A stretch of 53,724 bases of DNA from Lachnospiraceae bacterium (GCA_028692055.1 JAQUYA010000008.1:1-53724), one strand, 5' to 3'; counted from the stretch's first letter, positions 36,446 to 48,417 are shown. Numbers and translations are program-made. The notes: generated from the sequence alone by a model not told the origin.

Positions 36446-36688
36446 ATATCACAAAAAAGTTTATTCATCTTCTGGGAAATATCTTTTTTGCTTTATATTT
36501 ATCTTCGTGTACTTTATAATGTATTTATCAAAACAGCAATCTGTTTATTCTTTGCCTTACTATATGGATTTTACTCATTGTAGGTTTTATTTTCCTACTT
36601 TATGATTTCTCACAGCTGGAGGAAATGAGTGAGCTTGTCTTTCCATAAATGAAAATAATATTTTTATACAAAGGATGTGTTTTACCTT
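36446..36688 (+). promoter_or_regulatory. Leader region of the pseudopilus island
   Basis: Mostly AT-rich with no gene of normal size. A plausible promoter TTGTAG, 17 bp, TATGAT ends near 36607. It is followed by a seven-codon frame (MSELVFP, then stop) right behind a perfect GGAGG, with CTCAC/GTGAG pairing over that binding site. The frame may be a leader peptide or chance. Confidence 0.35.
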
Positions 36689-37600
36689 ATGATACTTACA
36701 AATGCAAAAAAAACTGCATATCGTGTTTTATTTTTCTGTGCCCTTTTGGCCTGCTTTTGTATGGGCTGTGGGAAAAAAAGCATTGGCTCGCGTGATAATA
36801 CTCCTGTTGTTCTGGCTTCTGTGGCTTCCGGTACCACTGTTTACAGCTGTACTGTGGCTTCCATTGATGCCTCTAATGCTTCGGAAGGTTATGTTATCGT
36901 ATCCTATAGCGGTTCTTCTACAAAAGTAAAGTTGCAAATCACAGGAACCAACAATGTGACATACACCTATAACCTGTCCAAAACAAGTGAAACATTCCCT
37001 TTATCTGCCGGAAATGGTTCTTATACAGTTGCTGTTTATGAGAACGTAAGCGGCAATCAGTATGCAACCGCTTTATCTAAAACATTTGATGTAAAAATTT
37101 CAAATGTTTTTGGTCCCTTTCTATATCCAAACCAGTATGTCAATTTTACAGCTTCCACAAAAGCAGTCGCCGAGGCATCCTCGTTAGCTCAAGCTGCTGA
37201 TACCGATTTGGATGTTGTTTCTAATATTTATAACTACATTATCAGCACCATAACTTATGACTATACAAAAGCAAATTCGATACAAAGTGGTTATATTCCC
37301 GATGTAGATGCTATATTGGCTTCCAAAAAAGGTATTTGCCTCGATTATGCCGCACTCATGGCTGCTATGCTACGCAGCCAGCGAATACCTACCCGCCTGG
37401 AAGTCGGCTATGCCGGTGAGGCATATCATGCCTGGATCAGCACTTATATCAAGGATATCGGATGGGTAAATGGTATTATCCAATTTGATGGAAAAGATTG
37501 GGAGCTTATGGATCCAACATTTGCTGCCAACTCAAGTGAAAAAACATTAAAGAATTTTATTGGTGATGGAAACAATTACACCACAAAATATATTTATTAA
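36689..37600 (+). CDS. Transglutaminase-like lipoprotein
   Basis: About 303 aa. A signal peptide ends in a lipobox-like CFCMGC, so it is probably a lipoprotein. An Ig-like middle (about 30-140) is followed by a transglutaminase-core domain with the Cys-His-Asp triad: KKGICLDYAALMAAML, GEAYHAWIS and LMDPTF. The start is uncertain (ATG 36689, or GTG 36677 overlapping the AAAGGA). Its stop is 13 nt before the GspF gene, so they are probably one operon. It may process or crosslink surface proteins; unproved. Confidence 0.8.
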   Translation: MILTNAKKTAYRVLFFCALLACFCMGCGKKSIGSRDNTPVVLASVASGTTVYSCTVASIDASNASEGYVIVSYSGSSTKVKLQITGTNNVTYTYNLSKTSETFPLSAGNGSYTVAVYENVSGNQYATALSKTFDVKISNVFGPFLYPNQYVNFTASTKAVAEASSLAQAADTDLDVVSNIYNYIISTITYDYTKANSIQSGYIPDVDAILASKKGICLDYAALMAAMLRSQRIPTRLEVGYAGEAYHAWISTYIKDIGWVNGIIQFDGKDWELMDPTFAANSSEKTLKNFIGDGNNYTTKYIY

Positions 37601-37613
37601 TCGGAGGAACAAA

Positions 37614-38660
37614 ATGAAAAATACAAAGATGTTATCCAATACGGAAATTTCTTCCTTTTGTGAACAGATTGCACTTATTTTGAATGCCGGTATCACTCCT
37701 GTTGAAGGAATGGGTATTCTCGTATCTGACACCAAAAATGCCGAGGGACGAATAATCATACAGTCTATCTGGAACGTTTGTAAAGCGGGCGAATCCTTCT
37801 ATACAGCCGTCAAATCCTCTGGTGTGTTTCCAGACTATGTCCTGCATATGATTTCCATTGGTGAAGAATCCGGACGCCTGGACGAAGTCATGGCCTCCCT
37901 GGCAAGATATTATGAGCGTGAAGAAAATATTCACAGCAGTATCAAAAGTGCCCTGAGTTATCCGCTCATCATGATACTTATGATGTTTTTGGTTATTCTG
38001 GTACTTCTCACAAAGGTACTGCCTATTTTCAATCAGGTATTTATCCAATTGGGAACAGAAATGAATTCCATTTCGAAAACATTTATGTCTGTCGGAAATG
38101 CCATCAGTCGTTCTTCCATTGGCTTACTTATTTTTGTTGCATTTTGTTTCATACTTTATCTGTTCTTTACAAAATCCATTAAAGGACATTCTATTTATAT
38201 GAAATATGCATTAAAGTTCCCTCTGGTTAAAGACTTTTATGAAAATATGGCTTCGGGTCGATTCGCCAGCGGTATGGCACTTACGCTTAGTAGCGGATTG
38301 GACACTTTTTCCAGTTTGGATTTGGTCGCTGAGTTAGTGGACAATCCGGTTATGAAAAATAAAATTACCAAATGTAAGACGCTTATTCAAAGCGGTGCAA
38401 ACTTTGCAGAGGCATTGGCTGCTGCAAATATTTTCAGTATTCTGTATTCCCGCATGATTGCTGTTGGCTTTCGCACCGGTAATGTAGATATTATTATGGA
38501 TAAAATAGCAAAAAACTACGAAAAAGAAACGGATACAAAAATTTACAATATTATCTCTGTGTTGGAACCTACTTTGGTAATTGTTCTTTCCCTGATTGTT
38601 GGATTAATCCTGTTATCTGTCATTCTTCCTCTTATGGGAATCATGGCAAGTATTGGTTAA
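37614..38660 (+). CDS. Type II secretion / type IV pilus platform protein (GspF/PilC family)
   Basis: 348 aa with two T2SSF domains, each beginning with a helical FCEQIALILNAGITPVEGM-like block (about 13-31 and about 215-240, ASGRFASGMALTLSSGLDTF) and three membrane helices in all (about 115-140, 165-185, 320-345). In known systems this protein forms the inner-membrane platform under the pilus. GGAGG lies 7 nt before the ATG at 37614, which beats an upstream in-frame start inside the preceding gene. Confidence 0.92.
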   Translation: MKNTKMLSNTEISSFCEQIALILNAGITPVEGMGILVSDTKNAEGRIIIQSIWNVCKAGESFYTAVKSSGVFPDYVLHMISIGEESGRLDEVMASLARYYEREENIHSSIKSALSYPLIMILMMFLVILVLLTKVLPIFNQVFIQLGTEMNSISKTFMSVGNAISRSSIGLLIFVAFCFILYLFFTKSIKGHSIYMKYALKFPLVKDFYENMASGRFASGMALTLSSGLDTFSSLDLVAELVDNPVMKNKITKCKTLIQSGANFAEALAAANIFSILYSRMIAVGFRTGNVDIIMDKIAKNYEKETDTKIYNIISVLEPTLVIVLSLIVGLILLSVILPLMGIMASIG

Positions 38661-38716
38661 CATTATTTTAAATTCCATAATTTCTATGCGATACAAAGTT
38701 ACAGATTGGAGCCTAT

Positions 38717-39085
38717 ATGAATCGGTTTGGTAAAAAGAAAAACGTCTTTAAACATTTAAATAAAATGAAACTTTCCATTCTTGCTTTTTTGCTGCTCCTT
38801 CTTTGTTTTCTCTATGGGGTGCAGTCGGTTTCGGATACGACGAGTGAGAAGCAGGAAGAAAGCCTTAGGAATGCCGTTTATCGAAGTATCGTTCAATGCT
38901 ATGCCGTAGAGGGTACTTATCCTTCCAGCCTTACTTATTTAGAAGAACATTATGGGCTGACTTATGATACCGACCGTTTCTTTATTGATTATCAACCTAT
39001 TGGCTCCAATATCATGCCTGATGTCACTATCTTAGTTAAGCACTCACAGGCAGACACAAAAGGAGATCTTACAAATGGATTTTAA
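38717..39085 (+). CDS. Small pseudopilin-like membrane protein
   Basis: 122 aa: basic N-terminus, one hydrophobic helix (about 18-38), then an outer region with RNAVYRSIVQCYAVEGTYPS, the layout of pseudopilin subunits (helix, then 'CYAxEGxYPxxL'). There is no clear prepilin peptidase site. It overlaps the next gene by 11 nt. The family name is not known to me. Confidence 0.65.
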   Translation: MNRFGKKKNVFKHLNKMKLSILAFLLLLLCFLYGVQSVSDTTSEKQEESLRNAVYRSIVQCYAVEGTYPSSLTYLEEHYGLTYDTDRFFIDYQPIGSNIMPDVTILVKHSQADTKGDLTNGF

Positions 39086-39560
39086 ACAAAAAAATAAGCA
39101 TATCGTGGATATCCTATTTGTTATTACGCTCTTCTGTGTATTTGCGGTCTCCGCTTTGATGCTTGTCATAATTGGTTCCAGGGTTTATAAAAATACGGTA
39201 TCAAATATGGATTATAATTATAATACTCGAACTTCCTTTGCCTATATAACCGAGAAAATACGTCAGTTTAATACAAATGAAAGTATTCAGATAAGTGACT
39301 TGGATGGCCACGAAGCTTTATTACTATCCACAGTTTCTGAAGAAGATACTTATTATACTTATATTTATATGTATGACGGATATTTAAAGGAGTTATTTAT
39401 AAAATCGGGTACTGCACCGGTTCCAGATGCAGGGCAAAATATTTTGCCGCTTACCGATTTTCAACTTACACAGGTAAATGAGCATTTATACCAGTTCTAT
39501 ATGGCAACAGACAGTACAAATACCTGCACGCTCTATGTTTCAACCAGATGTGAAAATTAG
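39075..39560 (+). CDS. DUF4860-type pilin-like protein
   Basis: 161 aa: basic start, one membrane helix (about 10-35, VDILFVITLFCVFAVSALML), then a beta-rich outer domain. It matches in form the DUF4860 proteins found beside GspF-type genes in Clostridia. AGGAG precedes the ATG, inside the end of the previous gene. A minor pilin or pilus-tip part is possible. Confidence 0.65.
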   Translation: MDFKQKNKHIVDILFVITLFCVFAVSALMLVIIGSRVYKNTVSNMDYNYNTRTSFAYITEKIRQFNTNESIQISDLDGHEALLLSTVSEEDTYYTYIYMYDGYLKELFIKSGTAPVPDAGQNILPLTDFQLTQVNEHLYQFYMATDSTNTCTLYVSTRCEN

Positions 39561-39572
39561 CACAAGAAAGGT

Positions 39573-40052
39573 ATGGCTCCTGATATGAATATACGCACCA
39601 CCTCAAAATCCGCATTGTTTCTCATGGAATTAATACTATCAATTTTCTTCTTTTCTCTGGCAAGCACCGTTTGCATTCAGTTGTTTGTAAAAGCGCATCT
39701 GCTGGGAAATGAAACAACGATACAAAATCATGCTGTACTGTGGGCACAGAATATTGCAGAAACATATCTTTCCACAGAAGCCGATACAGATACCACAGCC
39801 CAAACCTTAAAAGCAGTTCCTATAGATTCGGATACCTTTTGTCTATATTTTGATAAAGACTGGAATATCCTTCCTTCTGACTCAATTTTCGCAGGTAATT
39901 CTGTAGATGGTTCAAATAAACTTTGTTTTACTGCAACCGTTGACACAACAGATAACCACGATTTCCATCAAGCACATATTGCTATTACCGATACCAGAAA
40001 TACTGTGCTATATCGACTGGATATTTCCAGACATATTCCTCGTCGAAGTTAA
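39573..40052 (+). CDS. Pseudopilin with N-methylation-type helix
   Basis: 159 aa. The N-terminal segment KSALFLMELILSIFFFSLAS has a short basic leader, an alanine at the likely cleavage point and a glutamate at position 5 of the mature helix, the hallmark of type IV pilins processed by a prepilin peptidase. The start may be 39573 or the ATG at 39585; the AAAGG site fits neither ideally. It lies between two other pilin-like genes. Confidence 0.75.
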   Translation: MAPDMNIRTTSKSALFLMELILSIFFFSLASTVCIQLFVKAHLLGNETTIQNHAVLWAQNIAETYLSTEADTDTTAQTLKAVPIDSDTFCLYFDKDWNILPSDSIFAGNSVDGSNKLCFTATVDTTDNHDFHQAHIAITDTRNTVLYRLDISRHIPRRS

Positions 40053-40099
40053 CCCTGCCTTCTATGAAATATCTTTTTACCACGATTGGAGTAATACTT

Positions 40100-40546
40100 A
40101 TGAAACAGAAAAATTATGGTGTTAATATTGGTTCTTCCTCTATATTACTTATTTTTGTTTTATTGTGTCTGGTTTCCTTTGCTTCTTTATCCATTGTCAG
40201 TGCAAACGCAGATGCAAGGCTCAACAAAAGGGTCGTAGCACGAACCAGTGCTTATTATAAGGCATGTAATGAAGCAGAGGCTTCCATAGCAAATATCGAC
40301 AATACGCTTTCCGAATTATATAAATCCGGTATGAAAGAAGAAGACTATTATTCTCAAGTAGGTCATACTATTTCCTATGCAATTCCTATTTCCGATACTC
40401 AGTCACTTAATGTAGATTTAAAAATCAACTATCCAATGTCCTCTGGTGAAACCTTTTATACGATTACTTCCTGGAAGGTTTTGACACCCAATACGGTGGA
40501 ATTTGACGATACTCTGCATCTATTTTCACCAACTGACCTTGAATAA
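40100..40546 (+). CDS. Pilin-like membrane protein, GspK-like position
   Basis: 148 aa from the ATG at 40100 (MKQKNYGVNIGSSSILLIFV), chosen because TGGAG lies 8 nt upstream; the open frame starts earlier. One N-terminal helix, no glutamate at position 5, and a helical outer part (ACNEAEASIANIDNTLSELY). Lack of Glu5 at the end of a pseudopilin row recalls GspK, but the resemblance is only positional. Last gene of the island. Confidence 0.65.
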   Translation: MKQKNYGVNIGSSSILLIFVLLCLVSFASLSIVSANADARLNKRVVARTSAYYKACNEAEASIANIDNTLSELYKSGMKEEDYYSQVGHTISYAIPISDTQSLNVDLKINYPMSSGETFYTITSWKVLTPNTVEFDDTLHLFSPTDLE

Positions 40547-40590
40547 ATTAAATGATTATAAAATAGCGAACAAGTTCCTATTACATAAAA

Positions 40591-40622
40591 AATTCAGCAA
40601 CAAATATATTCGTTGCTGAATT
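40591..40622. terminator. Bidirectional terminator between the pilin island and rpoC
   Basis: AATTCAGCAAC/GTTGCTGAATT 11-bp stem with A runs before and T runs after, so it can work in both directions. It serves convergent genes. Confidence 0.9.
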
Positions 40623-40640
40623 TTTTTATAATACCACTTC

Positions 40641-43600
40641 TTATTCGAGAACTAATTCTGTATCCATTTCTTCTGAAACTGTAATTTCTTCATCCTCAAC
40701 ATCAAAATCTTCTGAGAAATCCAAGGTATCCTGCATACCCATATCTGTATCCAATGTGACTGTACGATATCTCTTCATACCAGTACCTGCCGGAATCAGT
40801 TTACCAATAATTACGTTTTCCTTTAATCCAATCAATGGATCAACTTTTCCTTTAATAGCTGCTTCTGTAAGAACCTTTGTCGTTTCCTGGAAAGAAGCTG
40901 CTGACAGGAATGAATTTGTCGCCAAAGAAGCTTTTGTAATACCAAGCATAACCTGTTTACCAGTCACTGGTTCTTTTCCTTCTGCTGTCAGTTTTTCATT
41001 CATATCATCAAAGTCAAGGAAATCAACTAACGTTCCCGGTAAGAATTCAGAATCTCCATTTTCTTCAATTCTAATCTTCTTCAACATCTGGCGTACAATA
41101 ACTTCGACATGCTTATCATTAATCTCAACACCCTGAAGACGGTATACTCTTTGTACTTCTCCAATCATATAATCCTGCACGGCACGGACACCTTTGATTT
41201 TCAATAAATCATGTGGATTAATAGAACCTTCGGTTAACTCATCACCAGCTTCAAGAACAGCACCATCCATAATCTTAATTCGGGAACCATAAGGAATTAA
41301 GTATGCTTTGGATTCGCCTGTTTCGTCATTGGTAATAATTACTTCACGCTTTTTCTTTGTATCTTTGATTACGGCTGTTCCAGCAAACTCTGCAATAATA
41401 GCAAGTCCTTTTGGTTTTCTAGCCTCAAACAATTCCTCAACACGAGGAAGACCCTGTGTAATATCATCACCGGCAACACCACCTGTATGGAATGTACGCA
41501 TGGTAAGCTGTGTACCCGGTTCACCGATTGATTGAGCTGCGATGATACCAACTGCTTCACCTACTTGAACCGGTTCGCCTGTTGACATGTTCGCACCATA
41601 ACATTTTGCGCAGATACCGATATGAGAACGGCAGGTAAGAATTGTACGAATCTTAACCCTTTCGATAGGTTCTCCTTTTGCATCTACACCGACTGTCATA
41701 ATCTGTGCTGCACGTTTTGGTGTAATCATATGATTTCTTTTAACAATTACATTGCCATCTCGGTCTTTGATTTCTTCACAGGTATATCTGCCTGTCAATC
41801 TGTCCTGAAGACCTTCAATGGTTTCTTTTCCATCCATAAATGCTTTTACAACCATTCCCGGAAGTTCATCTTTACCTTCTGCACAATCAATTTCGCGGAT
41901 AATCAAATCCTGTGATACATCAACAAGACGTCTTGTCAGGTATCCGGAATCGGCTGTACGCAGAGCAGTATCGGAAAGTCCTTTACGGGCACCGTGAGCG
42001 GACATAAAGTATTCCAATACATCCAATCCTTCACGGAAGTTTGATTTGATAGGAAGTTCGATTGTACGGCCGGTTGTATCAGCCATCAATCCACGCATAC
42101 CTGCCAGCTGTTTAATCTGCTGATTAGAACCACGGGCTCCAGAATCAGCCATCATAAAGATGTTATTATATTTATCCAATCCTTTGATAAGGACATCCGT
42201 TAATTCCTTATCTGTTTCATTCCAAGTGTCAATAACAGCTCTGTATCTTTCTTCATCTGTAATAAGACCACGACGATAATTAGTGGTAATCTTATCTACT
42301 GTGTTTTGCGCTTCTTCCATCATTTCCAGCTTGCGCGCTGGTACAGTCATATCTGAAATAGAAACTGTCATTGCTGCTTTCGTAGAATATTTATATCCAA
42401 TGGCTTTAATATCATCTAATACTTCTGCGGTTCTTGTAGCTCCATGTGTATTGATAACTTTTTCAAGAATTTGCTTCAATCCTTTTTTGGCAACATGGAA
42501 GTCTACTTCTAACTTCAGGAAGTTTTCCGGATTGCTTCTATCTACAAATCCAAGATCCTGAGGCATAATTTCATTGAAAATAAAACGTCCTACGGTAGAT
42601 TCTACATTTCCGTTCATTACTTCGCCATTTGCATTTGTTTTGCTGACACGAACAGTAACACGGCTGTGAAGTGTAACTGCTTTATTCTCATAAGCCAAAA
42701 TAGCTTCATTTACACTCTTAAATACTTTGCCTTCGCCTACCGCTCCCGGTCTTTCCTGTGTTAAATAGTAAATACCAAGAACCATATCCTGTGAAGGAAC
42801 AGCTACTGGACCACCATCTGACGGTTTTAGCAGGTTATTTGGAGATAATAGAAGGAATCTACACTCCGCTTGTGCTTCTACCGATAATGGAAGATGGACA
42901 GCCATCTGGTCACCATCGAAATCGGCATTAAATGCGGTACAAACCAACGGATGCAATTTGATTGCTTTACCTTCTACCAGAATTGGCTCAAATGCCTGAA
43001 TACCAAGTCTATGAAGTGTCGGCGCACGGTTCAGCATAACTGGATGTTCTTTGATTACTTCTTCCAATACATCCCAAACCTGTGTATCTAATCTTTCTAC
43101 TAATTTTTTTGCATTCTTAATATTCTGTGATATTCCTCTGGCAACTAATTCCTTCATAACAAAAGGTTTGAAAAGTTCAATTGCCATTTCTTTTGGAAGA
43201 CCACATTGATAAATTCTAAGTTCTGGTCCAACAACGATAACGGAACGTCCGGAATAGTCAACACGTTTTCCAAGTAAGTTTTGACGGAAACGTCCAGACT
43301 TACCTTTTAACATATCCGATAATGATTTTAAAGCTCTGTTACCAGGTCCTGTAACGGGTCTGCCACGTCTACCGTTATCAATTAAAGCATCTACGGCTTC
43401 CTGTAACATTCTTTTTTCATTACGAACAATGATATCAGGTGCACCTAACTCAAGTAATCTCTTTAAACGATTATTTCTGTTGATAATTCTTCTGTATAAA
43501 TCATTCAAATCAGAGGTAGCAAAACGTCCACCATCTAACTGAACCATTGGACGTAAGTCTGGCGGAATAACTGGAACCACATCCATAATCATCCATTCCG

Positions 43601-44288
43601 GCTTATTTCCAGATTCTCTAAATGCTTCTACAACTTCAAGTCGTTTAATAATTCTCGCACGTTTTTGTCCTGAAGAATCCTTCAAACCAGCTTTTAATTC
43701 AACTGCTTCTCCTTCCAGGTCAATTGCCTGCAATAATTCTTTTACTGATTCAGCACCCATGCCAACACGAAATTTATTTCCCCATGTTTCTCTGGCATCC
43801 TGGTATTCTTTCTCGGATAACACTTGTTTGTATTGAAGATCTGTTTCCCCTGCATCTAATATCACATAAGAAGCAAAGTACAATACTTTTTCTAATACTC
43901 TTGGTGACAAATCAAGAATAAGTCCCATTCTACTAGGGATACCCTTGAAGTACCAAATATGAGATACCGGTGCAGCAAGTTCAATATGTCCCATACGTTC
44001 TCTACGAACATTTGCCTTTGTAACTTCAACACCACAGCGATCGCAAACGACACCTTTATATCTGATCTTTTTATATTTACCACAATGACATTCCCAGTCT
44101 TTGCTAGGTCCAAAAATTTTCTCACAGAACAAACCATCTTTTTCCGGTTTTAAAGTTCTGTAGTTGATTGTCTCAGGTTTTGTTACTTCGCCTCTTGACC
44201 AATCTCTAATTTTCTCAGGTGATGCTAAACCAATTTTGATCGCATCAAATGTCATAGGTTGGTATACTTCATTATTTGTTTCTGGCAT
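40641..44288 (-). CDS. rpoC: RNA polymerase subunit beta prime
   Basis: About 1215 aa from the ATG at 44288, preferred over GTG 44297 because GGAAGGAG is 8 nt upstream of the ATG and overlaps the GTG. N-terminal zinc ribbon ([20 protein letters not shown], about 69-88), active-site loop [12 protein letters not shown] with the three magnesium-binding aspartates, and second zinc site [14 protein letters not shown]. An acidic tail closes the protein. It starts 38 nt after rpoB. Confidence 0.98.
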   Translation of the reverse strand: MPETNNEVYQPMTFDAIKIGLASPEKIRDWSRGEVTKPETINYRTLKPEKDGLFCEKIFGPSKDWECHCGKYKKIRYKGVVCDRCGVEVTKANVRRERMGHIELAAPVSHIWYFKGIPSRMGLILDLSPRVLEKVLYFASYVILDAGETDLQYKQVLSEKEYQDARETWGNKFRVGMGAESVKELLQAIDLEGEAVELKAGLKDSSGQKRARIIKRLEVVEAFRESGNKPEWMIMDVVPVIPPDLRPMVQLDGGRFATSDLNDLYRRIINRNNRLKRLLELGAPDIIVRNEKRMLQEAVDALIDNGRRGRPVTGPGNRALKSLSDMLKGKSGRFRQNLLGKRVDYSGRSVIVVGPELRIYQCGLPKEMAIELFKPFVMKELVARGISQNIKNAKKLVERLDTQVWDVLEEVIKEHPVMLNRAPTLHRLGIQAFEPILVEGKAIKLHPLVCTAFNADFDGDQMAVHLPLSVEAQAECRFLLLSPNNLLKPSDGGPVAVPSQDMVLGIYYLTQERPGAVGEGKVFKSVNEAILAYENKAVTLHSRVTVRVSKTNANGEVMNGNVESTVGRFIFNEIMPQDLGFVDRSNPENFLKLEVDFHVAKKGLKQILEKVINTHGATRTAEVLDDIKAIGYKYSTKAAMTVSISDMTVPARKLEMMEEAQNTVDKITTNYRRGLITDEERYRAVIDTWNETDKELTDVLIKGLDKYNNIFMMADSGARGSNQQIKQLAGMRGLMADTTGRTIELPIKSNFREGLDVLEYFMSAHGARKGLSDTALRTADSGYLTRRLVDVSQDLIIREIDCAEGKDELPGMVVKAFMDGKETIEGLQDRLTGRYTCEEIKDRDGNVIVKRNHMITPKRAAQIMTVGVDAKGEPIERVKIRTILTCRSHIGICAKCYGANMSTGEPVQVGEAVGIIAAQSIGEPGTQLTMRTFHTGGVAGDDITQGLPRVEELFEARKPKGLAIIAEFAGTAVIKDTKKKREVIITNDETGESKAYLIPYGSRIKIMDGAVLEAGDELTEGSINPHDLLKIKGVRAVQDYMIGEVQRVYRLQGVEINDKHVEVIVRQMLKKIRIEENGDSEFLPGTLVDFLDFDDMNEKLTAEGKEPVTGKQVMLGITKASLATNSFLSAASFQETTKVLTEAAIKGKVDPLIGLKENVIIGKLIPAGTGMKRYRTVTLDTDMGMQDTLDFSEDFDVEDEEITVSEEMDTELVLE

Positions 44289-44326
44289 TTGTGGCACTCC
44301 TTCCGACTACTTTTTTAAACTCCATT

Positions 44327-47300
44327 TTATTCTTCAAAAGAATCCTCTGTTTCGATATCTTCTTCTTCCATATCTGCTGCTTCATCTTCCATATCATTGA
44401 TGTCTTCTTCCGCAGCTACCAATTCTCCACTTGCATGGTCAAATTCCTGTTTCTGGTATCCCATGGAGCCAAGTGATTCTTTTTCATAATCATAGCCTCT
44501 GGAATCGCCTTCAATTACAGAACGATAATCCGTTTCACCATAGTCTATTGTTTCCATGATTTCAACTTCTGTCTGGTCATCACGAAGCACTTTCACATCA
44601 AGTCCTAAGGATTGTAATTCTTTTAATAATACTTTGAAGGATTCTGGAATTCCCGGTTCAGGAATATTTTCGCCCTTAATAATTGCCTCATAAGTCTTAA
44701 CACGACCGATAACATCATCGGATTTTACCGTTAAGATTTCCTGCAATGTATAAGATGCACCATAAGCTTCCAAAGCCCAAACTTCCATTTCACCAAATCT
44801 CTGTCCACCGAACTGCGCTTTACCTCCTAAAGGCTGCTGTGTTACTAAGGAGTAAGGACCAGTAGAACGTGCATGAATCTTATCATCTACCAGATGATGC
44901 AATTTCAGATAATGCATGTGTCCGATCGTAACCGGACTGTCAAAATATTCACCGGTTCTACCATCACGGAGTCTTACTTTACCATCTCTGGAAAGTGGAA
45001 CACCCTTCCAAAGTTCTCTATGCTCTCTATTCTCTGACAAATACTGCTCTACTTCCGGAAGTAATTCTTCTTTATGCTTTGCTTCAAATTCTTCCCATGA
45101 AAGATTTACATAATCGTTTGCCAAATCCAAGGTATCCATAATATCAATTTCATTCGCACCATCAAATACCGGTGTTGCGATATTAAAGCCTAATGCTTTT
45201 GCAGCAAGAGAAAGGTGAATTTCAAGTACCTGTCCGATATTCATACGTGATGGCACACCCAATGGGTTTAATACGATGTCCAAAGGACGTCCATTTGGAA
45301 GATATGGCATATCTTCTACTGGAAGCACTCTGGAAACAACACCCTTGTTACCATGACGACCAGCCATCTTATCACCAACTGAGATTTTTCTCTTCTGCGC
45401 AATATAGATAACTACTGCCTGATTAACACCCGGTGATAATTCATCTCCATTTTCTCTTGTAAATACTTTGGCATCTACAACGATACCATACTCACCATGA
45501 GGAACCTTCAGTGAAGTATCTCTTACTTCTCTTGCTTTTTCGCCAAAGATTGCACGAAGAAGTCTTTCTTCTGCGGTTAACTCTGTTTCTCCCTTAGGAG
45601 TAACTTTACCAACCAAAATATCACCTGCACGAACCTCTGCACCAATACGGATAATACCTCTGTCATCCAAATCTTTTAATGCATCGTCACCAACACCCGG
45701 AACATCTCTTGTGATTTCTTCCGGTCCTAATTTGGTATCACGTGCTTCTGCTTCGTATTCTTCTATATGAACAGATGTATATACATCTTCCTGTACTAAT
45801 CTTTCGCTAAGTAATACGGCATCCTCGTAGTTGTAGCCTTCCCATGTCATAAAACCAATCAATGGATTCTTACCAAGTCCAAGTTCGCCCATTGCTGTAG
45901 AAGGACCATCTGCGATTACAGTCCCTTCCTCTACTCTTTCGCCCTTGAATACGATTGGTTTCTGATTATAGCAGTTGCTCTGATTACTTCTTGAGAATTT
46001 GGTCAATTTAAATACTTCTTTTTCACCATCATCATATGCAATTCTAATTTCCTTGGAAGAAGAATAATCAACAATACCAGGTTTTTTTGCCACACAGCAT
46101 ACACCTGAATCGACAGCCGCTTTTGTTTCGATACCTGTACCAACAACCGGTGCCTCTGTAAATAAAAGTGGTACGGCCTGACGCTGCATGTTGGAACCCA
46201 TAAGTGCACGCGTAGGATCATCGTTTTCCAGGAAAGGAATCAATGCAGTAGCAACAGAGAATACCATCTTAGGAGATACGTCCATATAATCGAACATACT
46301 CTTCATGTATTCCTGTGTTTCTTCTCTGAAACGACCAGATACCAGATTCTTTACAAAGTAGCCATCTTTATCTAGTGCCGCACTCGCTTGTGCTACATGG
46401 TAATTGTCTTCTTCATCGGCAGTCATATATACAACATCTTCTGTAACTCTTGGATTCTGCGGATCCGTTTTGTCAATCTTTCTATAAGGAGCCTCTACAA
46501 ATCCGTACTCATTAATTCTTGCATACGTAGCCAGAGAGTTAATCAGACCAATGTTAGGACCTTCAGGAGTTTCGATTGGACACATTCTTCCATAATGAGA
46601 ATAATGAACATCTCGAACTTCAAATCCGGCTCTATCTCTACTCAGACCACCAGGTCCCAATGCGGATAAACGTCTTTTATGTGTTAATTCACCCAGCGGA
46701 TTATTCTGATCCATAAACTGTGACAACTGTGATGAACCAAAGAATTCCTTAACAGCAGCCTGTACCGGTTTGATATTGATTAACACCTGTGGTGATATTT
46801 CTTCTGCATCATGTGTTGTCATTCTCTCACGAACAACTCTTTCCAACCTGGAAAGACCAATTCTATATTGATTCTGTAACAACTCACCAACTGCTCTGAT
46901 ACGTCTGTTTCCTAAATGGTCAATATCATCATCATTACCAATACCATATTCCAAATGAATATTATAATTAATAGAAGCTAAAATATCTTCTTTTGTAATA
47001 TGTTTCGGAATCAATTCATGAATATTTCTCTGAATTGCTTCTGCGAGCTCTTCCGGTTTTTCTTTGTATTCCTCTAAGAGTTGTTGTAATACTGGATAGT
47101 ATACCAACTCTGTAACGCCTAATTCTTTTGGATTGCAATCAACGAAGTTTGTAATATCAACCATCATATCCGAAAGAACCTTTACATTTCTTTCTTCTGT
47201 CTGAATCCATACAAAAGGAACTGCTGCATTTTGAATGGAATCCGCCAATTCAGCCGTCACTTTATCGCCTGCTGCTGCAATCACTTCGCCAAACTGATCT

Positions 47301-48196
47301 ACCACATCTTCTGCTAAAATCTGATGTCTGATTCTGTTTCTCAAAGCTAATTTTTTATTGAATTTATATCTTCCGACTTTAGCCAAATCATATCTTCTAG
47401 GGTCAAAGAACATCGCCGTAATAAGACTCTCTGCACTTTCTACACTCAAAGGTTCACCTGGGCGAATTTTTTTGTATAACTCTAAAAGACCTTCTTGATA
47501 ATTTTCAGAAACGTCTTTTGTAAAACTTGCTTCAATTTTAGGCTCATCACCGAACAGTTCTCTGATTTCGTCATTGGTGCCTACACCAAGTGCCCTAATC
47601 AGAACTGTAATTGGTACTTTTCTGGTTCTATCTACACGAACGTAGAAAATATCATTGGAATCAGTTTCATATTCCAACCAGGCTCCACGATTCGGAATTA
47701 CCGTAGAAGAATATAACGTCTTACCAATCTTGTCGTGTCCGATCGCATAATAGATGCCTGGAGAACGCACTAACTGGCTAACGATAACTCGCTCTGCTCC
47801 GTTAATAACGAATGTACCTGTTGCTGTCATAAGTGGAAGATCACCCATAAAAATCTCATGTTCGCTAATTTCTTCTTTTTCTTTATTATATAAACGAACT
47901 TTAACCTTTAGGGGAGCTGCAAAAGTTGCATCTCTTTCCTTACATTTTTCAATAGAATACTTAACTTCATCTTCACATAACTCAAAGTCTACGAATTCCA
48001 AGCTCATATGTCCACTGTAATCAGCAATTGGAGAGATATCATCAAATACTTCTTTTAATCCTTCTTCCAAAAACCACTTATAGGAATCCTTCTGGACCTC
48101 TATAAGGTTGGGCATCTCCAATACCTCTTTTTGTCGTGAATAACTCATACGCATATTCTTGCCTGAAGCAATAGGTCGTATTCTGTTCTTTTCCAT
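44327..48196 (-). CDS. rpoB: RNA polymerase subunit beta
   Basis: About 1289 aa from [14 protein letters not shown]; the ATG two codons earlier (48202) is only 2 nt after GGGGTG, so the second one is chosen. The rifamycin pocket [14 protein letters not shown] with [20 protein letters not shown] is wild-type in form. The C-terminus is very acidic ([17 protein letters not shown]). Its own promoter is at 48292-48320. Confidence 0.97.
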   Translation of the reverse strand: MEKNRIRPIASGKNMRMSYSRQKEVLEMPNLIEVQKDSYKWFLEEGLKEVFDDISPIADYSGHMSLEFVDFELCEDEVKYSIEKCKERDATFAAPLKVKVRLYNKEKEEISEHEIFMGDLPLMTATGTFVINGAERVIVSQLVRSPGIYYAIGHDKIGKTLYSSTVIPNRGAWLEYETDSNDIFYVRVDRTRKVPITVLIRALGVGTNDEIRELFGDEPKIEASFTKDVSENYQEGLLELYKKIRPGEPLSVESAESLITAMFFDPRRYDLAKVGRYKFNKKLALRNRIRHQILAEDVVDQFGEVIAAAGDKVTAELADSIQNAAVPFVWIQTEERNVKVLSDMMVDITNFVDCNPKELGVTELVYYPVLQQLLEEYKEKPEELAEAIQRNIHELIPKHITKEDILASINYNIHLEYGIGNDDDIDHLGNRRIRAVGELLQNQYRIGLSRLERVVRERMTTHDAEEISPQVLINIKPVQAAVKEFFGSSQLSQFMDQNNPLGELTHKRRLSALGPGGLSRDRAGFEVRDVHYSHYGRMCPIETPEGPNIGLINSLATYARINEYGFVEAPYRKIDKTDPQNPRVTEDVVYMTADEEDNYHVAQASAALDKDGYFVKNLVSGRFREETQEYMKSMFDYMDVSPKMVFSVATALIPFLENDDPTRALMGSNMQRQAVPLLFTEAPVVGTGIETKAAVDSGVCCVAKKPGIVDYSSSKEIRIAYDDGEKEVFKLTKFSRSNQSNCYNQKPIVFKGERVEEGTVIADGPSTAMGELGLGKNPLIGFMTWEGYNYEDAVLLSERLVQEDVYTSVHIEEYEAEARDTKLGPEEITRDVPGVGDDALKDLDDRGIIRIGAEVRAGDILVGKVTPKGETELTAEERLLRAIFGEKAREVRDTSLKVPHGEYGIVVDAKVFTRENGDELSPGVNQAVVIYIAQKRKISVGDKMAGRHGNKGVVSRVLPVEDMPYLPNGRPLDIVLNPLGVPSRMNIGQVLEIHLSLAAKALGFNIATPVFDGANEIDIMDTLDLANDYVNLSWEEFEAKHKEELLPEVEQYLSENREHRELWKGVPLSRDGKVRLRDGRTGEYFDSPVTIGHMHYLKLHHLVDDKIHARSTGPYSLVTQQPLGGKAQFGGQRFGEMEVWALEAYGASYTLQEILTVKSDDVIGRVKTYEAIIKGENIPEPGIPESFKVLLKELQSLGLDVKVLRDDQTEVEIMETIDYGETDYRSVIEGDSRGYDYEKESLGSMGYQKQEFDHASGELVAAEEDINDMEDEAADMEEEDIETEDSFEE

Positions 48197-48291
48197 TGAC
48201 ATTTCACCCCGTTCTTTATGATTTTAAGCTTTCATTGCACTTAATTTTGCGCATAAAAATAAGCCTACCACACCACAATAGTGCACTATCC

Positions 48292-48320
48292 ACTTTATCA
48301 CAAATAATTTTTTCTGTCAA
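48292..48320 (-). promoter_or_regulatory. Promoter of rpoBC
   Basis: Minus-strand TTGACA (plus 48315-48320), 17 bp, TAAAGT (plus 48292-48297). With the terminator at 48381-48417 upstream, rpoBC is separate from rplJL, though partial read-through is common at this site in other bacteria. Confidence 0.85.
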
Positions 48321-48380
48321 GAAAATTAGTAAAATTATTTCTTATAAAGAGAATATGGTAAACTTTTTATCTAAAATAAA

Positions 48381-48417
48381 AAACCCAGTCATCCGTGCAA
48401 GCACGGCAACTGGGTTT
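48381..48417 (-). terminator. Terminator after rplL
   Basis: AAACCCAGT/ACTGGGTTT stem with an inner GCCGTGC/GCACGG part, followed by TTTTATTTT on the minus strand, 33 nt after rplL. Typical rplL-rpoB attenuator position. Confidence 0.88.

Noticed and set aside
36196-36583. Two plus-strand open frames over the 79-bp repeats
   Set aside because: They translate the tandem repeat itself (repeating HSPFAKGEQAPHG), have no binding site, and lie in non-coding DNA.
44327-48196. Rifampicin-resistance changes in rpoB
   Set aside because: The resistance cluster reads as wild type at the classical Asp, His and Ser positions.
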